Positions 54,643-64,000 are shown, numbered from the stretch's first letter. The stretch: DNA of 64,000 bases from Streptomyces canus (GCF_041435015.1 NZ_CP107989.1:4650001-4714000); one strand, 5' to 3'. Numbers and translations are program-made. The notes: generated by a model from the sequence alone, not told the origin.

Positions 54643-56217
54643 CTAGGAGCAGCGTTTTCCGTCCACGGGAGGGGTCCCGCGGACCAGATACGCGTCGATC
54701 GCGGAGTCGATGCAGGTGCTGCCGCGGCCGTAGGCGGTGTGACCGTCGCCGTCGTAGGTGAGCAGGCGGGCCGACGAGAGCTGGGCGGCCAGGGATCGGG
54801 CCCAGCGGTAGGGGGTGGCCGGGTCGCGGGTGGTGCCGACCACAACGATCGGGGCGGCGCCCTGCGCCTTGATGCGGTGCGGCTCACCCGTAGGGCCGAC
54901 CGGCCAGTACGCGCAGTTGAGGGAGGCCCAGGCGAGGCCCTCGCCGAAGACGGGGGACGCCTTCTCGAAGGTCGGGACGGCCTTCTCCACCTCCTCCGGA
55001 CTGTTGTAGGCGGGCGGGAGGTCGAGGCAGTTCACGGCCGCGTTGGCGGACATCAGGTTGCTGTAGCGGCCGTCGGCGTCCCGCGCGTAGTAGCTGTCGG
55101 CGAGGACCAGCAGCCCGGCGCCGTCGTTCTCCTTCATCGCCGAGCCGAGCGCCTCCCGCAGCTGGGCCCAGGAGCTCTCGTCGTACATCGCCGCGATCAC
55201 GCCGGTCGTGGCGAGGGCCTCGCCGAGGCTGCGGCGGTCCGCGTCACCGGTGGGGACCGGGTGCGCGTCCAGCTTGGCGAAGAAGGTCCTGAGCTTCCGG
55301 CCGGCCTGCGCGGTCGTCGTGGTCTTCGTGCCGAGCGGGCAGTCCGACTGCTGCACACAGTCCTTCGCGAACGACTGGAACGCCGTCTCGAAACCCACCG
55401 TCTGGTCGAGGTTCAGCCGGCTCGCGGGCAGCGAGGGGTCCATCGCGCCGTCCAGCACCAGCCGCCCGGAGCGGCCGGGGAACAGTCCCGTGTAGGTCGC
55501 CCCGAGGAACGTCCCGTACGACGCCCCCACGTAGTTCAGCTTCGCGTCGCCGAGTGCCGCCCGCACGATGTCCATGTCCCGGGCCGTCTCGACCGTCGAC
55601 ACATGCCGCAGCAGCTTCGCCGAGTGCGCGCCGCACCCTTCCGCGAACTTCTTGTAGGCGTCGACGAGTTCGGTGGTCTCGCGCGCGTCGTCGGGGGTGA
55701 TGTCCGTCTGGGCATACGTGTCCATGTCCCGCCCGTCGAGACACTCGACGGGCTCGCTGCGGGCGACGCCGCGCGGATCCACCGCGACCATGTCGTAGCG
55801 GGCCCGCACCTCGGCCGGGTAGCCGATCCCGGCGTACGCCTGGAGGTAGCCGACCGCCGAGGCGCCCGGCCCGCCCGGGTTCACGAACAGCGACCCGAGG
55901 CGCTTGCCCGGCCCGGTGGCCTTCTTGCGGGCGACGGCGAGCCGGACGTCCCCGTCGGCCGTCCTGTCGTAGTCGAGCGGCACCTTCAGCGTGGCGCACT
56001 CGAAACCGGGGTCCCCGCAGCCGTGCCAGCGCGCCTTCTGTCCGTAGTACGGCGTGAGGGCGGCCGGTGTCGACCTCGGCAGCGCGGCCAGCGCCACGTC
56101 GGCGGCCGAGGTGGCCGCATTCGTCGACGCACCCGCGGAGCAGGCGGAGGTGAGCAGCGCGGCAGCCAGAAGAGTGCCGCCGGTGCGGAAGGAGCGGGAG
56201 CTGCGCCTGGTGTACAT
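54643..56217 (-). CDS. Secreted alpha/beta hydrolase, tripeptidyl aminopeptidase family
   Basis: 524 residues. The lipoprotein signal ends in LLTSAC. The alpha/beta hydrolase fold has the oxyanion motif NPGGPGAS near residue 113, nucleophile elbow GASYGTF near 230, and a C-terminal TAP-like domain (VVVGTTRDPATPYRWA ... YDGDGHTAYGRG supplying Asp and His). This is the Streptomyces SlpD/SlpE/Tap mycelial peptidase type, cleaving peptides outside the cell. ATG 56217. Confidence 0.9.
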   Translation of the reverse strand: MYTRRSSRSFRTGGTLLAAALLTSACSAGASTNAATSAADVALAALPRSTPAALTPYYGQKARWHGCGDPGFECATLKVPLDYDRTADGDVRLAVARKKATGPGKRLGSLFVNPGGPGASAVGYLQAYAGIGYPAEVRARYDMVAVDPRGVARSEPVECLDGRDMDTYAQTDITPDDARETTELVDAYKKFAEGCGAHSAKLLRHVSTVETARDMDIVRAALGDAKLNYVGASYGTFLGATYTGLFPGRSGRLVLDGAMDPSLPASRLNLDQTVGFETAFQSFAKDCVQQSDCPLGTKTTTTAQAGRKLRTFFAKLDAHPVPTGDADRRSLGEALATTGVIAAMYDESSWAQLREALGSAMKENDGAGLLVLADSYYARDADGRYSNLMSANAAVNCLDLPPAYNSPEEVEKAVPTFEKASPVFGEGLAWASLNCAYWPVGPTGEPHRIKAQGAAPIVVVGTTRDPATPYRWARSLAAQLSSARLLTYDGDGHTAYGRGSTCIDSAIDAYLVRGTPPVDGKRCS

Positions 56218-56288
56218 CAGGCGAGAGTAACTCTGTGCAGTTTACTGATTGCAATCCGTGTAAACAAAGCCTCGTACGAGTGACGTGG

Positions 56289-57494
56289 TCAACCCGCTCT
56301 GAGCGCCATCGTCATCGCCTCCACCGCGAGCAGCGGGGCCACATTGCGGTCGAGAGCCTCCCGGCAGGCGCCGATCGCCTCGATCCGGCGGAGCGTGGCC
56401 TCCGGGGAGCTGCCGCGGGCGAGCCGCTCCAGGGCGTCCTCGGCGTCCGCGTTGGCGATCGCCACCCGTGAGCCGAGCTGGAGGGCGAGCACATCGCGGT
56501 AGAAGGCGGTGAGGTCGGTCAGAGCCAGGTCGAGGCTGTCGCGCTGGGTACGGGTGCGGCGGCGCTTCTGTCTGTCCTCCAGGTCCTTCATCACGCCCGC
56601 CGTGCCGCGGGGCATCCGGCCGCCCTGGGAGGCGCCCATCGCCGCCTTCAGCTCCTCGGTCTCCTTGCCGTCCACCTCCTCCGCGAGCTGCTTGGCGTCG
56701 TCGGCCGCCGCGTCGACGAGTTCCTGAGCCGCCCTGAGGCAGCCGCCGACGTCCTCGACGCGCAGGGGCAGCTTCAGTACAGCGGCGCGGCGCTCACGGG
56801 CGGCCGGGTCGGTGGCGAGTCGGCGGGCCCGGTCGACATGGCCCTGGGTGGCACGCGCTGCGGCCATCGCGGCGGCAGGCTCGACGCCCTCCCGGCGCAC
56901 GAGCATGTCGGCGACGGCTTCCACGGACGGGGTGCTCAGGTTCAGGTGGCGGCAGCGGGAACGGATCGTCGGCAGGACGTCCTCGATGGACGGCGCGCAC
57001 AGCAGCCAGACGGTTCGGGGGGCGGGCTCCTCCACGGCCTTGAGGACCGCGTTGGCCGACTTCTCGTTCAGCCGCTCGGCGTCCTCGACCAGGATGATCT
57101 GCCAGCGGCCGGTGGCCGGCGAGGTGAACGACTTCCTGACGGTGTCCCGCATGTCGTCGGCGAGGATCTGGCTGCCGACGGCGGCCACGGAGGTGACGTC
57201 GGCGTGGGTGCCGATGAGTGCCGTATGACACCCGTCGCAGAACCCGCAGCCGGGGATTCCCCCGAGAGCCCGGTCCGGACTGACGCACTGCAGCGCGGCC
57301 GCGAAGGCCCTCGCCGCCTGGTTCCGGCCCGCTCCGGGCGGTCCCGTGAACAGCCAGGCATGCGTCATCTTCGACGCCTCGGGCGGCGGGGTGCCGGTGC
57401 TGGTGGCGGTGACCTGGGCGTCGGCGTCCCGAGCGGCGGCCGCGAGCTGCTCGCTCACCCTCTCCTGGCCTACCAGGTCGTCCCATACGGTCAT
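56289..57494 (-). CDS. holB: DNA polymerase III subunit delta prime
   Basis: 401 residues, clamp-loader subunit that opens the sliding clamp ring with gamma/tau and delta. The AAA+ region begins WDDLVGQERVSEQL. Its P-loop reads GPPGAGRNQ, with the usual Lys replaced by Arg, as expected for the non-hydrolysing delta-prime. Zinc cysteines (CVSPDR...GCGFCDGC) follow, and SRC near residue 180 supplies the arginine-finger motif. ATG 57494. The thymidylate kinase gene lies upstream, a common pairing. Confidence 0.92.
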   Translation of the reverse strand: MTVWDDLVGQERVSEQLAAAARDADAQVTATSTGTPPPEASKMTHAWLFTGPPGAGRNQAARAFAAALQCVSPDRALGGIPGCGFCDGCHTALIGTHADVTSVAAVGSQILADDMRDTVRKSFTSPATGRWQIILVEDAERLNEKSANAVLKAVEEPAPRTVWLLCAPSIEDVLPTIRSRCRHLNLSTPSVEAVADMLVRREGVEPAAAMAAARATQGHVDRARRLATDPAARERRAAVLKLPLRVEDVGGCLRAAQELVDAAADDAKQLAEEVDGKETEELKAAMGASQGGRMPRGTAGVMKDLEDRQKRRRTRTQRDSLDLALTDLTAFYRDVLALQLGSRVAIANADAEDALERLARGSSPEATLRRIEAIGACREALDRNVAPLLAVEAMTMALRAG

Positions 57495-57554
57495 GGGTCA
57501 CGCCGCCCTTTCGTCATGTTTCGCACTACGGGATCCATTGTGGGGGCGACCACT

Positions 57555-57592
57555 GACAACGGGGCCGACAGTCGGTTGTCGGCCCCGTTGTC
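57555..57592 (-). terminator. Terminator between tmk and holB
   Basis: A perfect 16-bp inverted repeat, GACAACGGGGCCGACA and TGTCGGCCCCGTTGTC with a six-base loop, 43 bp after the tmk stop. It should end most tmk transcripts, so holB probably has its own promoter. Confidence 0.85.
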
Positions 57593-57635
57593 CGGTGCGG
57601 GCCGGCCACAACGCACCGTGACCGCAGAACGACCG

Positions 57636-60600
57636 CTACCGCCCCCGACGTCGGCCGCGCTCGTCTCCGTACTCGTCGTCATGCGGTCCGAGCAACTCAT
57701 CGGCGAGCGTGGGCAGGTCGTCCAACGGCGTCTCCTCGGCCCAGTCCGACCGCGCCCTCCGCCTAGGCGTCCCCGTCTCGTCGACCTGCGGCAGCTCCCG
57801 CGTCCGCTCCTCGTCGCGGAAGTACCCCGGCGGCACCCGATCCGAGGGCCCGTCCCCCGGCACAGGAGGCAGCACGGCCGTCTCGTCGGCGGAACCCTGA
57901 GGCACCGGCGGCAGCACCGCGGTCTCATCGGCGGCCCCCGGCGGGACGGGAGGCAGCACCGCGGTCTCGTCCGCCGCACCCGGAGGCACCGGCGGCTGCG
58001 GCAGCTCGGCCGTCACGTCGGCGTCGGAGGCGGACCCACCGGACGTCCCGTCTGCGGACGCGTCCTCGTCGTCCTTCTCCATGGACACCCGGGGCAGCAC
58101 AGCCGTCTCGTCCACCGGCCCGCCCGACGCGTTCGTCGGCGTCACCACAGGCGTGGGCACGGTCGCGGCGTCCATCCCCGCCGCGGGAGCGGCAGCCTTC
58201 TTGGGCCCCGCCTCCGCCGCCGCGGCCGCGGACTCGGCGAGCCGCCGGGCCTCCTCCGCCCGCAGCAACGCCGCCTCGGCCTTGCGCTGCTTCTCCAGCC
58301 GCCGCTCCTCGGCCTCGGCACGCAGTCGCGCCTCCTCCTCGGCCCGCTTGCGATCGGCCTCTTCCTGGGCCTTGCGCCGTGCCTCCTCCTCGGCGCGCGC
58401 CTTCTCCTCGGCGAGGAGACGCACCCGCTCCTCCTCGGCCCGCCTGCGTGCTTCCTCGGCCCGCAACCGGGCCTCCTCCGCCTGCCGCTCGGCCTCGCGG
58501 CGCTGGGCCTCCTCCAGCTCGCGCCGCTTGCGCTCCTCCTCCTCGGCCTTCAGCCGGGCCAGCTGCTCCTGGCGCTCCCGCTCCAGGCGCTCCTCCTCGG
58601 CCTTGCGCGCGGCCTCTTCCTCGGCCTTGCGGCGCGCTTCCTCCTCGGCCTTGCGCCGGGCCTCCTCCTGCTCCCGGATCTCCTGCTCGGACAGCGGCAG
58701 CATCTGGTCGAGCCGATGGCGTACGACGGTGCTGACGGCCTCGGGTTCCTGTCCCGCGTCCACGACCAGGTACCGCCCGGGGTCGGCGGCGGCCAGCGTG
58801 AGGAATCCGGAGCGCACGCGCGCGTGGAACTCCGCCGGCTCCGACTCCAGCCGGTCCGGCGCCTCGGTGAACCGCTCGCGGGCGATCTCCGGGGACACGT
58901 CCAGCAGGACGGTCAGATGGGGCACCAGACCGTCCGTCGCCCAGCGGTTGATGCGGGCGATCTCCGTCGGGGACAGGTCGCGCCCGGCACCCTGGTAGGC
59001 CACGGAGGAGTCGATGTAGCGGTCGGAGATCACGACCGCACCGCGCTCCAGCGCGGGCCTGACCACGGTGTCCACGTGCTCCGCGCGGTCCGCCGCGTAC
59101 AGCAGCGCCTCCGCCCGGTGCGAGAGCCCGGCGCTCGACACGTCCAGCAGGATCGACCGCAGCCGCTTGCCCACCGGGGTCGCCCCCGGCTCGCGCGTCA
59201 CCACGACCTCGTGGCCCTTGGCCCGGATCCACTCGGCGAGCGCCTCGGCCTGGGTGGACTTCCCCGCCCCGTCGCCGCCCTCCAGCGCGATGAAGAAGCC
59301 ATTGTCGGCGGGCACGGTCACCGGGTCGTCGCCGCCGAGCAGCGCGTCCCGCAGGTCGTGCCGCAGGGGGACGCCGGACCGGTCGTCGACCTTGGCCAGC
59401 ACCAGCGCGGCGACCGGCAGCAGCAGCGCGCCGACCAGCATGAGGGTGAACGCGGCGCCGCCGTGCGCGAACACGAACTTGCCGTTCACCAGCCGGTGCG
59501 GACCGATCGCCGCGGCCACCACGGGGGCGACGAGCGCGCCGAGCGCCACGCCGACCCGCACGACCGCGTGCAGATGCTCGGTGGTCCGCACCCGCCGGTA
59601 TTCCTCGGTCTCCTGGTCGAGCAGGGTGTGCCCGGTGTTGGCGGCCACGCCCGCGCCGACACCGGCCAACGCGTCGATCAGCAGCACGGTGGTGACGTCC
59701 GGGACGAGCCCGGCGGCCAGCAGGGCGATGCCGGTGAAGGCGATCGCCAGCGCGAGCAGCCGCCGCCGCGACAGGGTGACCAGCACCTTGGGTGCCGTAC
59801 GGACACCGACCACGACACCGCCGGTCAGCGCGGCCACCATCAGGCCGTACATCACCGGGCCGCCGCCCAGGTCCTTGGCGTGCAGCACGGCGACGGCCAC
59901 GGCGGCCGCGATCGCTCCGGCGACGGCCGCGCAGGCCGCCACCAGCAGTGGAATCGCGCCGGTACGGCCCTTGTCGACGCCGGTGCCCGTCTTGGGCCGA
60001 CGCAGCCCCTCCAGCGGCGAACGCGCGCGCGGGGTGCGCGTGCCCGGCAGTTCCAGGAAGGTCAGCACGGACAGGGACGCGGCGAACAGACCGGCGGCGA
60101 CGTACGACGCGAGGGCCGCCTGGTGCTGACCGAACCAGTCGAGACCGGAGCCCAGCAGGTTGTTGAGCAGACCGGCGACGACGAGCGCGGCACCGGCCAG
60201 CGGGATCGCCACGAAGGTCGTCCGCAGCGACAGACGGCGCAGTGCGTCCAGGTGGTCCGGCAGCGGTCGTACCGTCGCCCCCTCCGGGGGAGGTTCCGGC
60301 AGCAGGGCGGGCGCCGCGCTCTCGCGGCACACGGTCCAGAAGCGCTCGGCGACCCCGATCACGAAGGCGGTCACCAGGAGCATCGCGAGGGCGTTGTCCG
60401 GCGTCCAGTCGATCCACAGCGGCGCGACGATGAGCAGGGCGAGCCTGACTCCGTCCGCGCCGACCATGGTCCACCGGCGGTCGAGCGGGCCCTCGTGCGA
60501 AGTGAGCGAGGTCAGCGGGCCGAGCAGGACGGCGCCGAAGAGCAGCGTCGCCAGGATGCGCGTACCGAAGACGGTCGCCACTGCGAACGCCACGCCCCGG

Positions 60601-60824
60601 TAGCCACCGCCGAACGAGCCCTGGGCGATGGCCGCCTGAAGGACCAGCAGCACCAGCACCAGGAGTGCGAGGGTGTCGCCGATCCCGCCGACGAGCTGGG
60701 CGCTCCACAGGCGTTTGAGCTGGGGCCTGCGCAGCAGGGCGCGGACAGCGCGCTCGCGGGAGTCCGCGACCAGGGCGTCGTCGGGGGCCGGGTCAAGGGC
60801 CGTTGGCTGCTGGGCACGGGTCAT
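57636..60824 (-). CDS. tmk: MFS-like membrane protein fused to thymidylate kinase and a coiled-coil tail
   Basis: 1062 residues in four parts: an MFS-like region of about 12 helices (30-480); a thymidylate kinase domain with P-loop GGDGAGKST near 520, the DR-Y region ISDRYIDSS and lid; an Ala/Glu/Arg coiled coil of about 150 residues (715-875, repeated RRKAEEE); and a disordered tail with repeats of DETAVLPPVP. It makes dTDP from dTMP and is probably the only tmk here. The fusion is characteristic of Streptomyces; the transport domain's role is unknown. ATG 60824. Confidence 0.92.
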   Translation of the reverse strand: MTRAQQPTALDPAPDDALVADSRERAVRALLRRPQLKRLWSAQLVGGIGDTLALLVLVLLVLQAAIAQGSFGGGYRGVAFAVATVFGTRILATLLFGAVLLGPLTSLTSHEGPLDRRWTMVGADGVRLALLIVAPLWIDWTPDNALAMLLVTAFVIGVAERFWTVCRESAAPALLPEPPPEGATVRPLPDHLDALRRLSLRTTFVAIPLAGAALVVAGLLNNLLGSGLDWFGQHQAALASYVAAGLFAASLSVLTFLELPGTRTPRARSPLEGLRRPKTGTGVDKGRTGAIPLLVAACAAVAGAIAAAVAVAVLHAKDLGGGPVMYGLMVAALTGGVVVGVRTAPKVLVTLSRRRLLALAIAFTGIALLAAGLVPDVTTVLLIDALAGVGAGVAANTGHTLLDQETEEYRRVRTTEHLHAVVRVGVALGALVAPVVAAAIGPHRLVNGKFVFAHGGAAFTLMLVGALLLPVAALVLAKVDDRSGVPLRHDLRDALLGGDDPVTVPADNGFFIALEGGDGAGKSTQAEALAEWIRAKGHEVVVTREPGATPVGKRLRSILLDVSSAGLSHRAEALLYAADRAEHVDTVVRPALERGAVVISDRYIDSSVAYQGAGRDLSPTEIARINRWATDGLVPHLTVLLDVSPEIARERFTEAPDRLESEPAEFHARVRSGFLTLAAADPGRYLVVDAGQEPEAVSTVVRHRLDQMLPLSEQEIREQEEARRKAEEEARRKAEEEAARKAEEERLERERQEQLARLKAEEEERKRRELEEAQRREAERQAEEARLRAEEARRRAEEERVRLLAEEKARAEEEARRKAQEEADRKRAEEEARLRAEAEERRLEKQRKAEAALLRAEEARRLAESAAAAAEAGPKKAAAPAAGMDAATVPTPVVTPTNASGGPVDETAVLPRVSMEKDDEDASADGTSGGSASDADVTAELPQPPVPPGAADETAVLPPVPPGAADETAVLPPVPQGSADETAVLPPVPGDGPSDRVPPGYFRDEERTRELPQVDETGTPRRRARSDWAEETPLDDLPTLADELLGPHDDEYGDERGRRRGR

Positions 60825-60879
60825 GCATTCAGCCTATCGGGAGCCACCGACAGCCTGGGGAGCGCGTCCGCAGGTGCGC

Positions 60880-60910
60880 ACGCCCCGACACCAAAGTGAT
60901 GCCGGGGCGT
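60880..60910 (-). terminator. Terminator after topA
   Basis: On the minus strand ACGCCCCG pairs with CGGGGCGT, with an inner CAC/GTG extension around TTT. It lies about 50 bp past the topA stop and before tmk. No T-run. Confidence 0.65.
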
Positions 60911-60960
60911 TCGCATTGCGAAGCCTCAGTGGAGGAATCCGACCCGCAACAGGGCCGGAC

Positions 60961-63783
60961 TCAGTCCTCGGACGCCGTCTTGGAAGCCGTCGCCTTCTTC
61001 GCGGTGGTCGTCTTCGCCGTCGTCTTCTTCGCGGCCGTGGTCGTCTTCTTCGCCGCGGTCTTCTTGGCGGCCGTCGCCTTCTTGGCCGGGGCCTTCTTGG
61101 CGGGCGCCTTCTTCGCCGTCTTCTTGGCGGGCGCCTTCGCCCGCTTCTCGGCGAGCAGTTCGAAACCGCGCTCCGGGGTGATCTCCTCGACGCTGTCGCC
61201 GGAGCGCAGGGTCGCGTTGGTCTCCCCGTCGGTCACGTACGGTCCGAAGCGTCCGTCCTTGACCACGACCGGCTTCTCGCTGACCGGGTCGGTGCCCAGC
61301 TCCTTCAGCGGCGGCTTGGCGGCGGCCCGGCCGCGCTGCTTGGGCTGGGCGTAGATCGCCAGCGCCTCTTCGAGGGTGATCGTGAAGAGCTGGTCCTCGG
61401 TCTGCAGCGAGCGCGAGTCCGTGCCCTTCTTCAGATACGGCCCATAGCGGCCGTTCTGCGCGGTGATCTCCTGGCCCTCGGCGTCGGCGCCCACGACACG
61501 CGGCAGCGACATCAGCTTGAGCGCGTCCGCGAGGGTCACCGTGTCCAGGGACATCGACTTGAACAGCGAGGCCGTACGCGGCTTCACGGCGTTCTTGCCG
61601 GTCTTCGGGGTGCCCTCGGGGAGCACCTCGGTGACGTACGGGCCGTAGCGGCCGTCGCGGGCGATGATCTGGTGACCCGTCACCGGGTCGGCGCCGAGTT
61701 CGAAGTCACCGCTCGGCTTGGCGAGCAGCTCCTCCGCGAGTTCCACGGACAGCTCGTCGGGCGCCAGGTCCTCGGGGACGTCCGCCCGCTGGTGGTTCTC
61801 GGAGTCCTTCTCGCCGCGCTCGATGTACGGGCCGTAGCGGCCGACCCTGAGCACGATGTCGTTGCCCACCGGGAAGGACGAGACCTCGCGCGCGTCGATC
61901 GCGCCCAGGTCGGTCACCAGCTCCTTGAGACCGCCGAGGTGGTCCCCGTCGCCGTTGCCGGCGTCGGCCGCGCCGCCCGCGGCTGCGCCCTCACCGAAGT
62001 AGAAGCGCCTCAGCCACGGCACGGACTGGGCCTGACCGGCCGCGATGCGGTCGAGGTCGTCCTCCATCCTGGCGGTGAAGTCGTAGTCGACGAGCCGGCC
62101 GAAGTGCTTCTCCAGGAGGTTGACCACGGCGAAGGACAGGAAGGACGGCACCAGTGCCGTGCCCTTCTTGAAGACATAGCCGCGGTCGAGGATCGTGCCG
62201 ATGATCGACGCGTACGTCGACGGGCGGCCGATCTCGCGCTCCTCGAGTTCCTTGACCAGGCTGGCCTCGGTGTAGCGGGCCGGGGGCTTGGTGGCGTGCC
62301 CGTCGACCGTGATCTCCTCGGCGCTCAGGGCATCGCCCTCGGCGACCTGAGGCAGCCGGCGCTCGCGGTCGTCCAGCTCGGCGTTCGGGTCGTCGGCGCC
62401 TTCGACGTAGGCCTTGAGGAAGCCGTGGAAGGTGATCGTCTTGCCGGAGGCGCTGAACTCGACGTCCCGCCCGTCGGCGGCGGTGCCACCGATCTTCACG
62501 GTCACGCTGTTGCCGGTCGCGTCCTTCATCTGCGAGGCGACGGTGCGCTTCCAGATCAGCTCGTAGAGCTTGAACTGGTCGCCGGTCAGGCCGGTCTCGG
62601 CGGGCGTACGGAAACGATCACCCGAGGGGCGGATCGCCTCGTGCGCCTCCTGCGCGTTCTTGACCTTCCCGGCGTAGGTGCGCGGGGACGACGGCAGGTA
62701 GTCGGCGCCGTACAACTGCGTGACCTGGGCGCGGGCCGCGGTGATGGCGGTGTCGCTCAGGGTCGTGGAGTCCGTACGCATATAGGTGATGAAGCCGTTC
62801 TCGTACAGCTTCTGGGCCACCTGCATGGTCGCCTTCGCGCCGAAGCCGAGCTTGCGCGAGGCCTCCTGCTGGAGGGTCGTCGTACGGAACGGGGCGTACG
62901 GCGAGCGGCGGTACGGCTTGGACTCGACCGAGCGGACCGCGAACCGCGTCTGCTCCAGGGCCGCGGCCAGGGCGCGGGCGTTCGCCTCGTCGAGATGGAG
63001 GGTGTTCGCGCTCTTCAGTTGTCCGACGGAGTCGAAGTCGCGGCCCTGCGCGACCCGCCTGCCGTCGACGGTCTGGAGGCGGGCGACCAGCGACGACGGG
63101 TCCGAGGAGTCCCCCGCGCGGCCGGTCGCGAAGGTGCCCGTCAGGTCCCAGTACTCGGCGGAACGAAACGCGATGCGCTCGCGTTCCCGCTCCACGACGA
63201 GCCGGGTCGCGACCGACTGGACACGGCCGGCCGACAGGCGCGGCATGACCTTCTTCCACAGGACCGGCGAGACCTCGTAGCCGTAGAGGCGGTCGAGGAT
63301 GCGGCGGGTCTCCTGGGCGTCGACCAGCTTCTGGTTCAGCTCGCGCGGGTTGGCGACGGCGGCCTGGATCGCGGCCTTGGTGATCTCGTGGAAGACCATC
63401 CGCTTGACCGGGACCTTGGGCTTGAGCACCTCCTGGAGGTGCCAGGCGATGGCCTCGCCCTCGCGGTCCTCATCGGTGGCGAGGAAGAGCTCGTCGGAGT
63501 CCTTCAGCAGATCCTTGAGCTTCTTGACCTGGGCCCGCTTGTCGGCGTTGACGACATAGATCGGCTCGAAGTCGTGCTCGACGTCCACGCCGAGGCGGCG
63601 GACCTCGCCGGTGTACTTCTCGGGCACCTCCGCGGCGCCGTTGGGGAGGTCGCGGATGTGCCCGACGCTCGCCTCGACGACGTATCCGGGGCCGAGATAG
63701 CCCTTGATCGTCTTCGCCTTGGCAGGCGACTCGACGATGACGAGTCGGCGGCCGCCCTTTGCGGTCTCGCTGGTCGGGGACAA
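60961..63783 (-). CDS. topA: DNA topoisomerase I
   Basis: 940 residues, relaxing negative supercoils by single-strand passage. The Toprim domain begins LVIVESPAKAKTIKGYLG and holds DEDREGEA; the active-site tyrosine is in GFITYMRTDST near residue 334. Several C-terminal repeats (GRYGPYxxxG) replace zinc fingers and end in a Lys/Ala tail (AKKAPAKKAPAKK) that aids processivity in actinobacteria. The start is TTG 63783 (SPTSETAKGG), with GGAGAG upstream; no ATG or GTG fits better. Confidence 0.95.
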   Translation of the reverse strand: MSPTSETAKGGRRLVIVESPAKAKTIKGYLGPGYVVEASVGHIRDLPNGAAEVPEKYTGEVRRLGVDVEHDFEPIYVVNADKRAQVKKLKDLLKDSDELFLATDEDREGEAIAWHLQEVLKPKVPVKRMVFHEITKAAIQAAVANPRELNQKLVDAQETRRILDRLYGYEVSPVLWKKVMPRLSAGRVQSVATRLVVERERERIAFRSAEYWDLTGTFATGRAGDSSDPSSLVARLQTVDGRRVAQGRDFDSVGQLKSANTLHLDEANARALAAALEQTRFAVRSVESKPYRRSPYAPFRTTTLQQEASRKLGFGAKATMQVAQKLYENGFITYMRTDSTTLSDTAITAARAQVTQLYGADYLPSSPRTYAGKVKNAQEAHEAIRPSGDRFRTPAETGLTGDQFKLYELIWKRTVASQMKDATGNSVTVKIGGTAADGRDVEFSASGKTITFHGFLKAYVEGADDPNAELDDRERRLPQVAEGDALSAEEITVDGHATKPPARYTEASLVKELEEREIGRPSTYASIIGTILDRGYVFKKGTALVPSFLSFAVVNLLEKHFGRLVDYDFTARMEDDLDRIAAGQAQSVPWLRRFYFGEGAAAGGAADAGNGDGDHLGGLKELVTDLGAIDAREVSSFPVGNDIVLRVGRYGPYIERGEKDSENHQRADVPEDLAPDELSVELAEELLAKPSGDFELGADPVTGHQIIARDGRYGPYVTEVLPEGTPKTGKNAVKPRTASLFKSMSLDTVTLADALKLMSLPRVVGADAEGQEITAQNGRYGPYLKKGTDSRSLQTEDQLFTITLEEALAIYAQPKQRGRAAAKPPLKELGTDPVSEKPVVVKDGRFGPYVTDGETNATLRSGDSVEEITPERGFELLAEKRAKAPAKKTAKKAPAKKAPAKKATAAKKTAAKKTTTAAKKTTAKTTTAKKATASKTASED

Positions 63784-64000
63784 CTTCGCTCTTCTCTCCG
63801 GTCGACACTGGGGTCTCCCCAGGCCTTGGTTCCCGGGGTCGGGTCATGCTGACGCTGCGGAGTGTGACGGTACATCCCGCCCCCGTGTCAAACGGGAAAA
63901 GCCCGCAACGGCCACTCGAACGGTAACCCGACTACCGCCATTCCTGCCGCCTCGAGCGCCCACCGGCCTTTTCGAGCTCATCCGGAGCGTGATCTCCCCA
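63784..64000. other. Region upstream of topA
   Basis: 217 bp to the window edge with no convincing ORF or RNA gene. It should contain the topA promoter and the 3' side of the next gene region; nothing more specific is visible. Confidence 0.4.

Noticed and set aside
57860..58000. CRISPR-like repeats
   Set aside because: The repeats are in frame inside tmk and encode DETAVLPPVP units; there are no unique spacers.
56838..60899. 1353-residue plus-strand frame over holB and tmk
   Set aside because: High GC keeps antisense frames open; both minus-strand genes are certain and the plus product is low-complexity.
60673..63852. 1059-residue plus-strand frame over topA
   Set aside because: Shadow of topA; no recognisable domain.

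Overview
The window is high-GC actinobacterial chromosome. Dense genes with GC-rich third positions, many GTG/TTG starts, rare TTA codons and recognisable Streptomyces genes (tipA with its promoter, XRE/DUF397 pairs, a MFS-thymidylate kinase fusion next to topA) point to Streptomyces. From memory, the conserved parts follow the Streptomyces coelicolor order folE-ftsH-hpt-tilS...tipA and, at the far end, tRNA-Thr...holB-tmk-topA. This was not checked against a database.

Layout. (1) 1-11.6 kb, core genes: folE start, ftsH, hpt, tilS, an F420-associated metallopeptidase, dacB, ppa, a threonine/serine exporter, a DedA protein, a YbjQ protein and tipA. (2) 11.7-25.2 kb, accessory defence island: a HEPN/Abi protein, an unusual HTH-methylase-TRD protein, a complete type I restriction-modification operon (hsdM-hsdS-hsdR), an XRE/DUF397 regulatory pair with two small genes, and an ATPase-HNH pair that looks like the Septu anti-phage system. 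(3) 25.2-33.3 kb, regulated small operons: a DrrAB-type efflux pump with PadR, DinB, aldehyde dehydrogenase, an XRE/ATPase/DUF397 set with a shared promoter motif, and a VOC-ArsR-SRPBCC operon behind a 20-bp perfect inverted repeat. (4) 33.4-35.9 kb, a zinc-starvation ribosomal locus: cysteine-free S18, L31, L33 and S14, a nearly cysteine-free L28 and a CobW protein, arranged around one Zur-like box. (5) 35.9-50.4 kb: lipoproteins, a LysE exporter, a Clp-N/HTH protein, a DNA polymerase I-like enzyme, an AfsR-type SARP regulator and glycosyltransferase/glycosidase genes. (6) 50.7-64 kb: a TIR-like/NB-ARC/TPR protein, a decayed ORF, tRNA-Thr(CGT), a secreted tripeptidyl-peptidase-like hydrolase, holB, the MFS-tmk fusion and topA.

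How it works together. The island between tipA and the efflux operon combines DNA modification/restriction with two possible abortive-infection modules. The best candidate for an undescribed system is the HEPN-Abi gene four bases upstream of a methylase that carries its own DNA-binding HTH and an HsdS-like C-terminal half, directly ahead of a full type I system. Several genes (HNH nuclease, HATPase, TIR/NB-ARC protein) carry TTA codons, so their translation probably depends on bldA and on developmental stage. Four promoters place the -10 box about 6-7 nt from the start codon, which predicts leaderless mRNAs; three of them are overlapped by or sit beside strong operator-like dyads.
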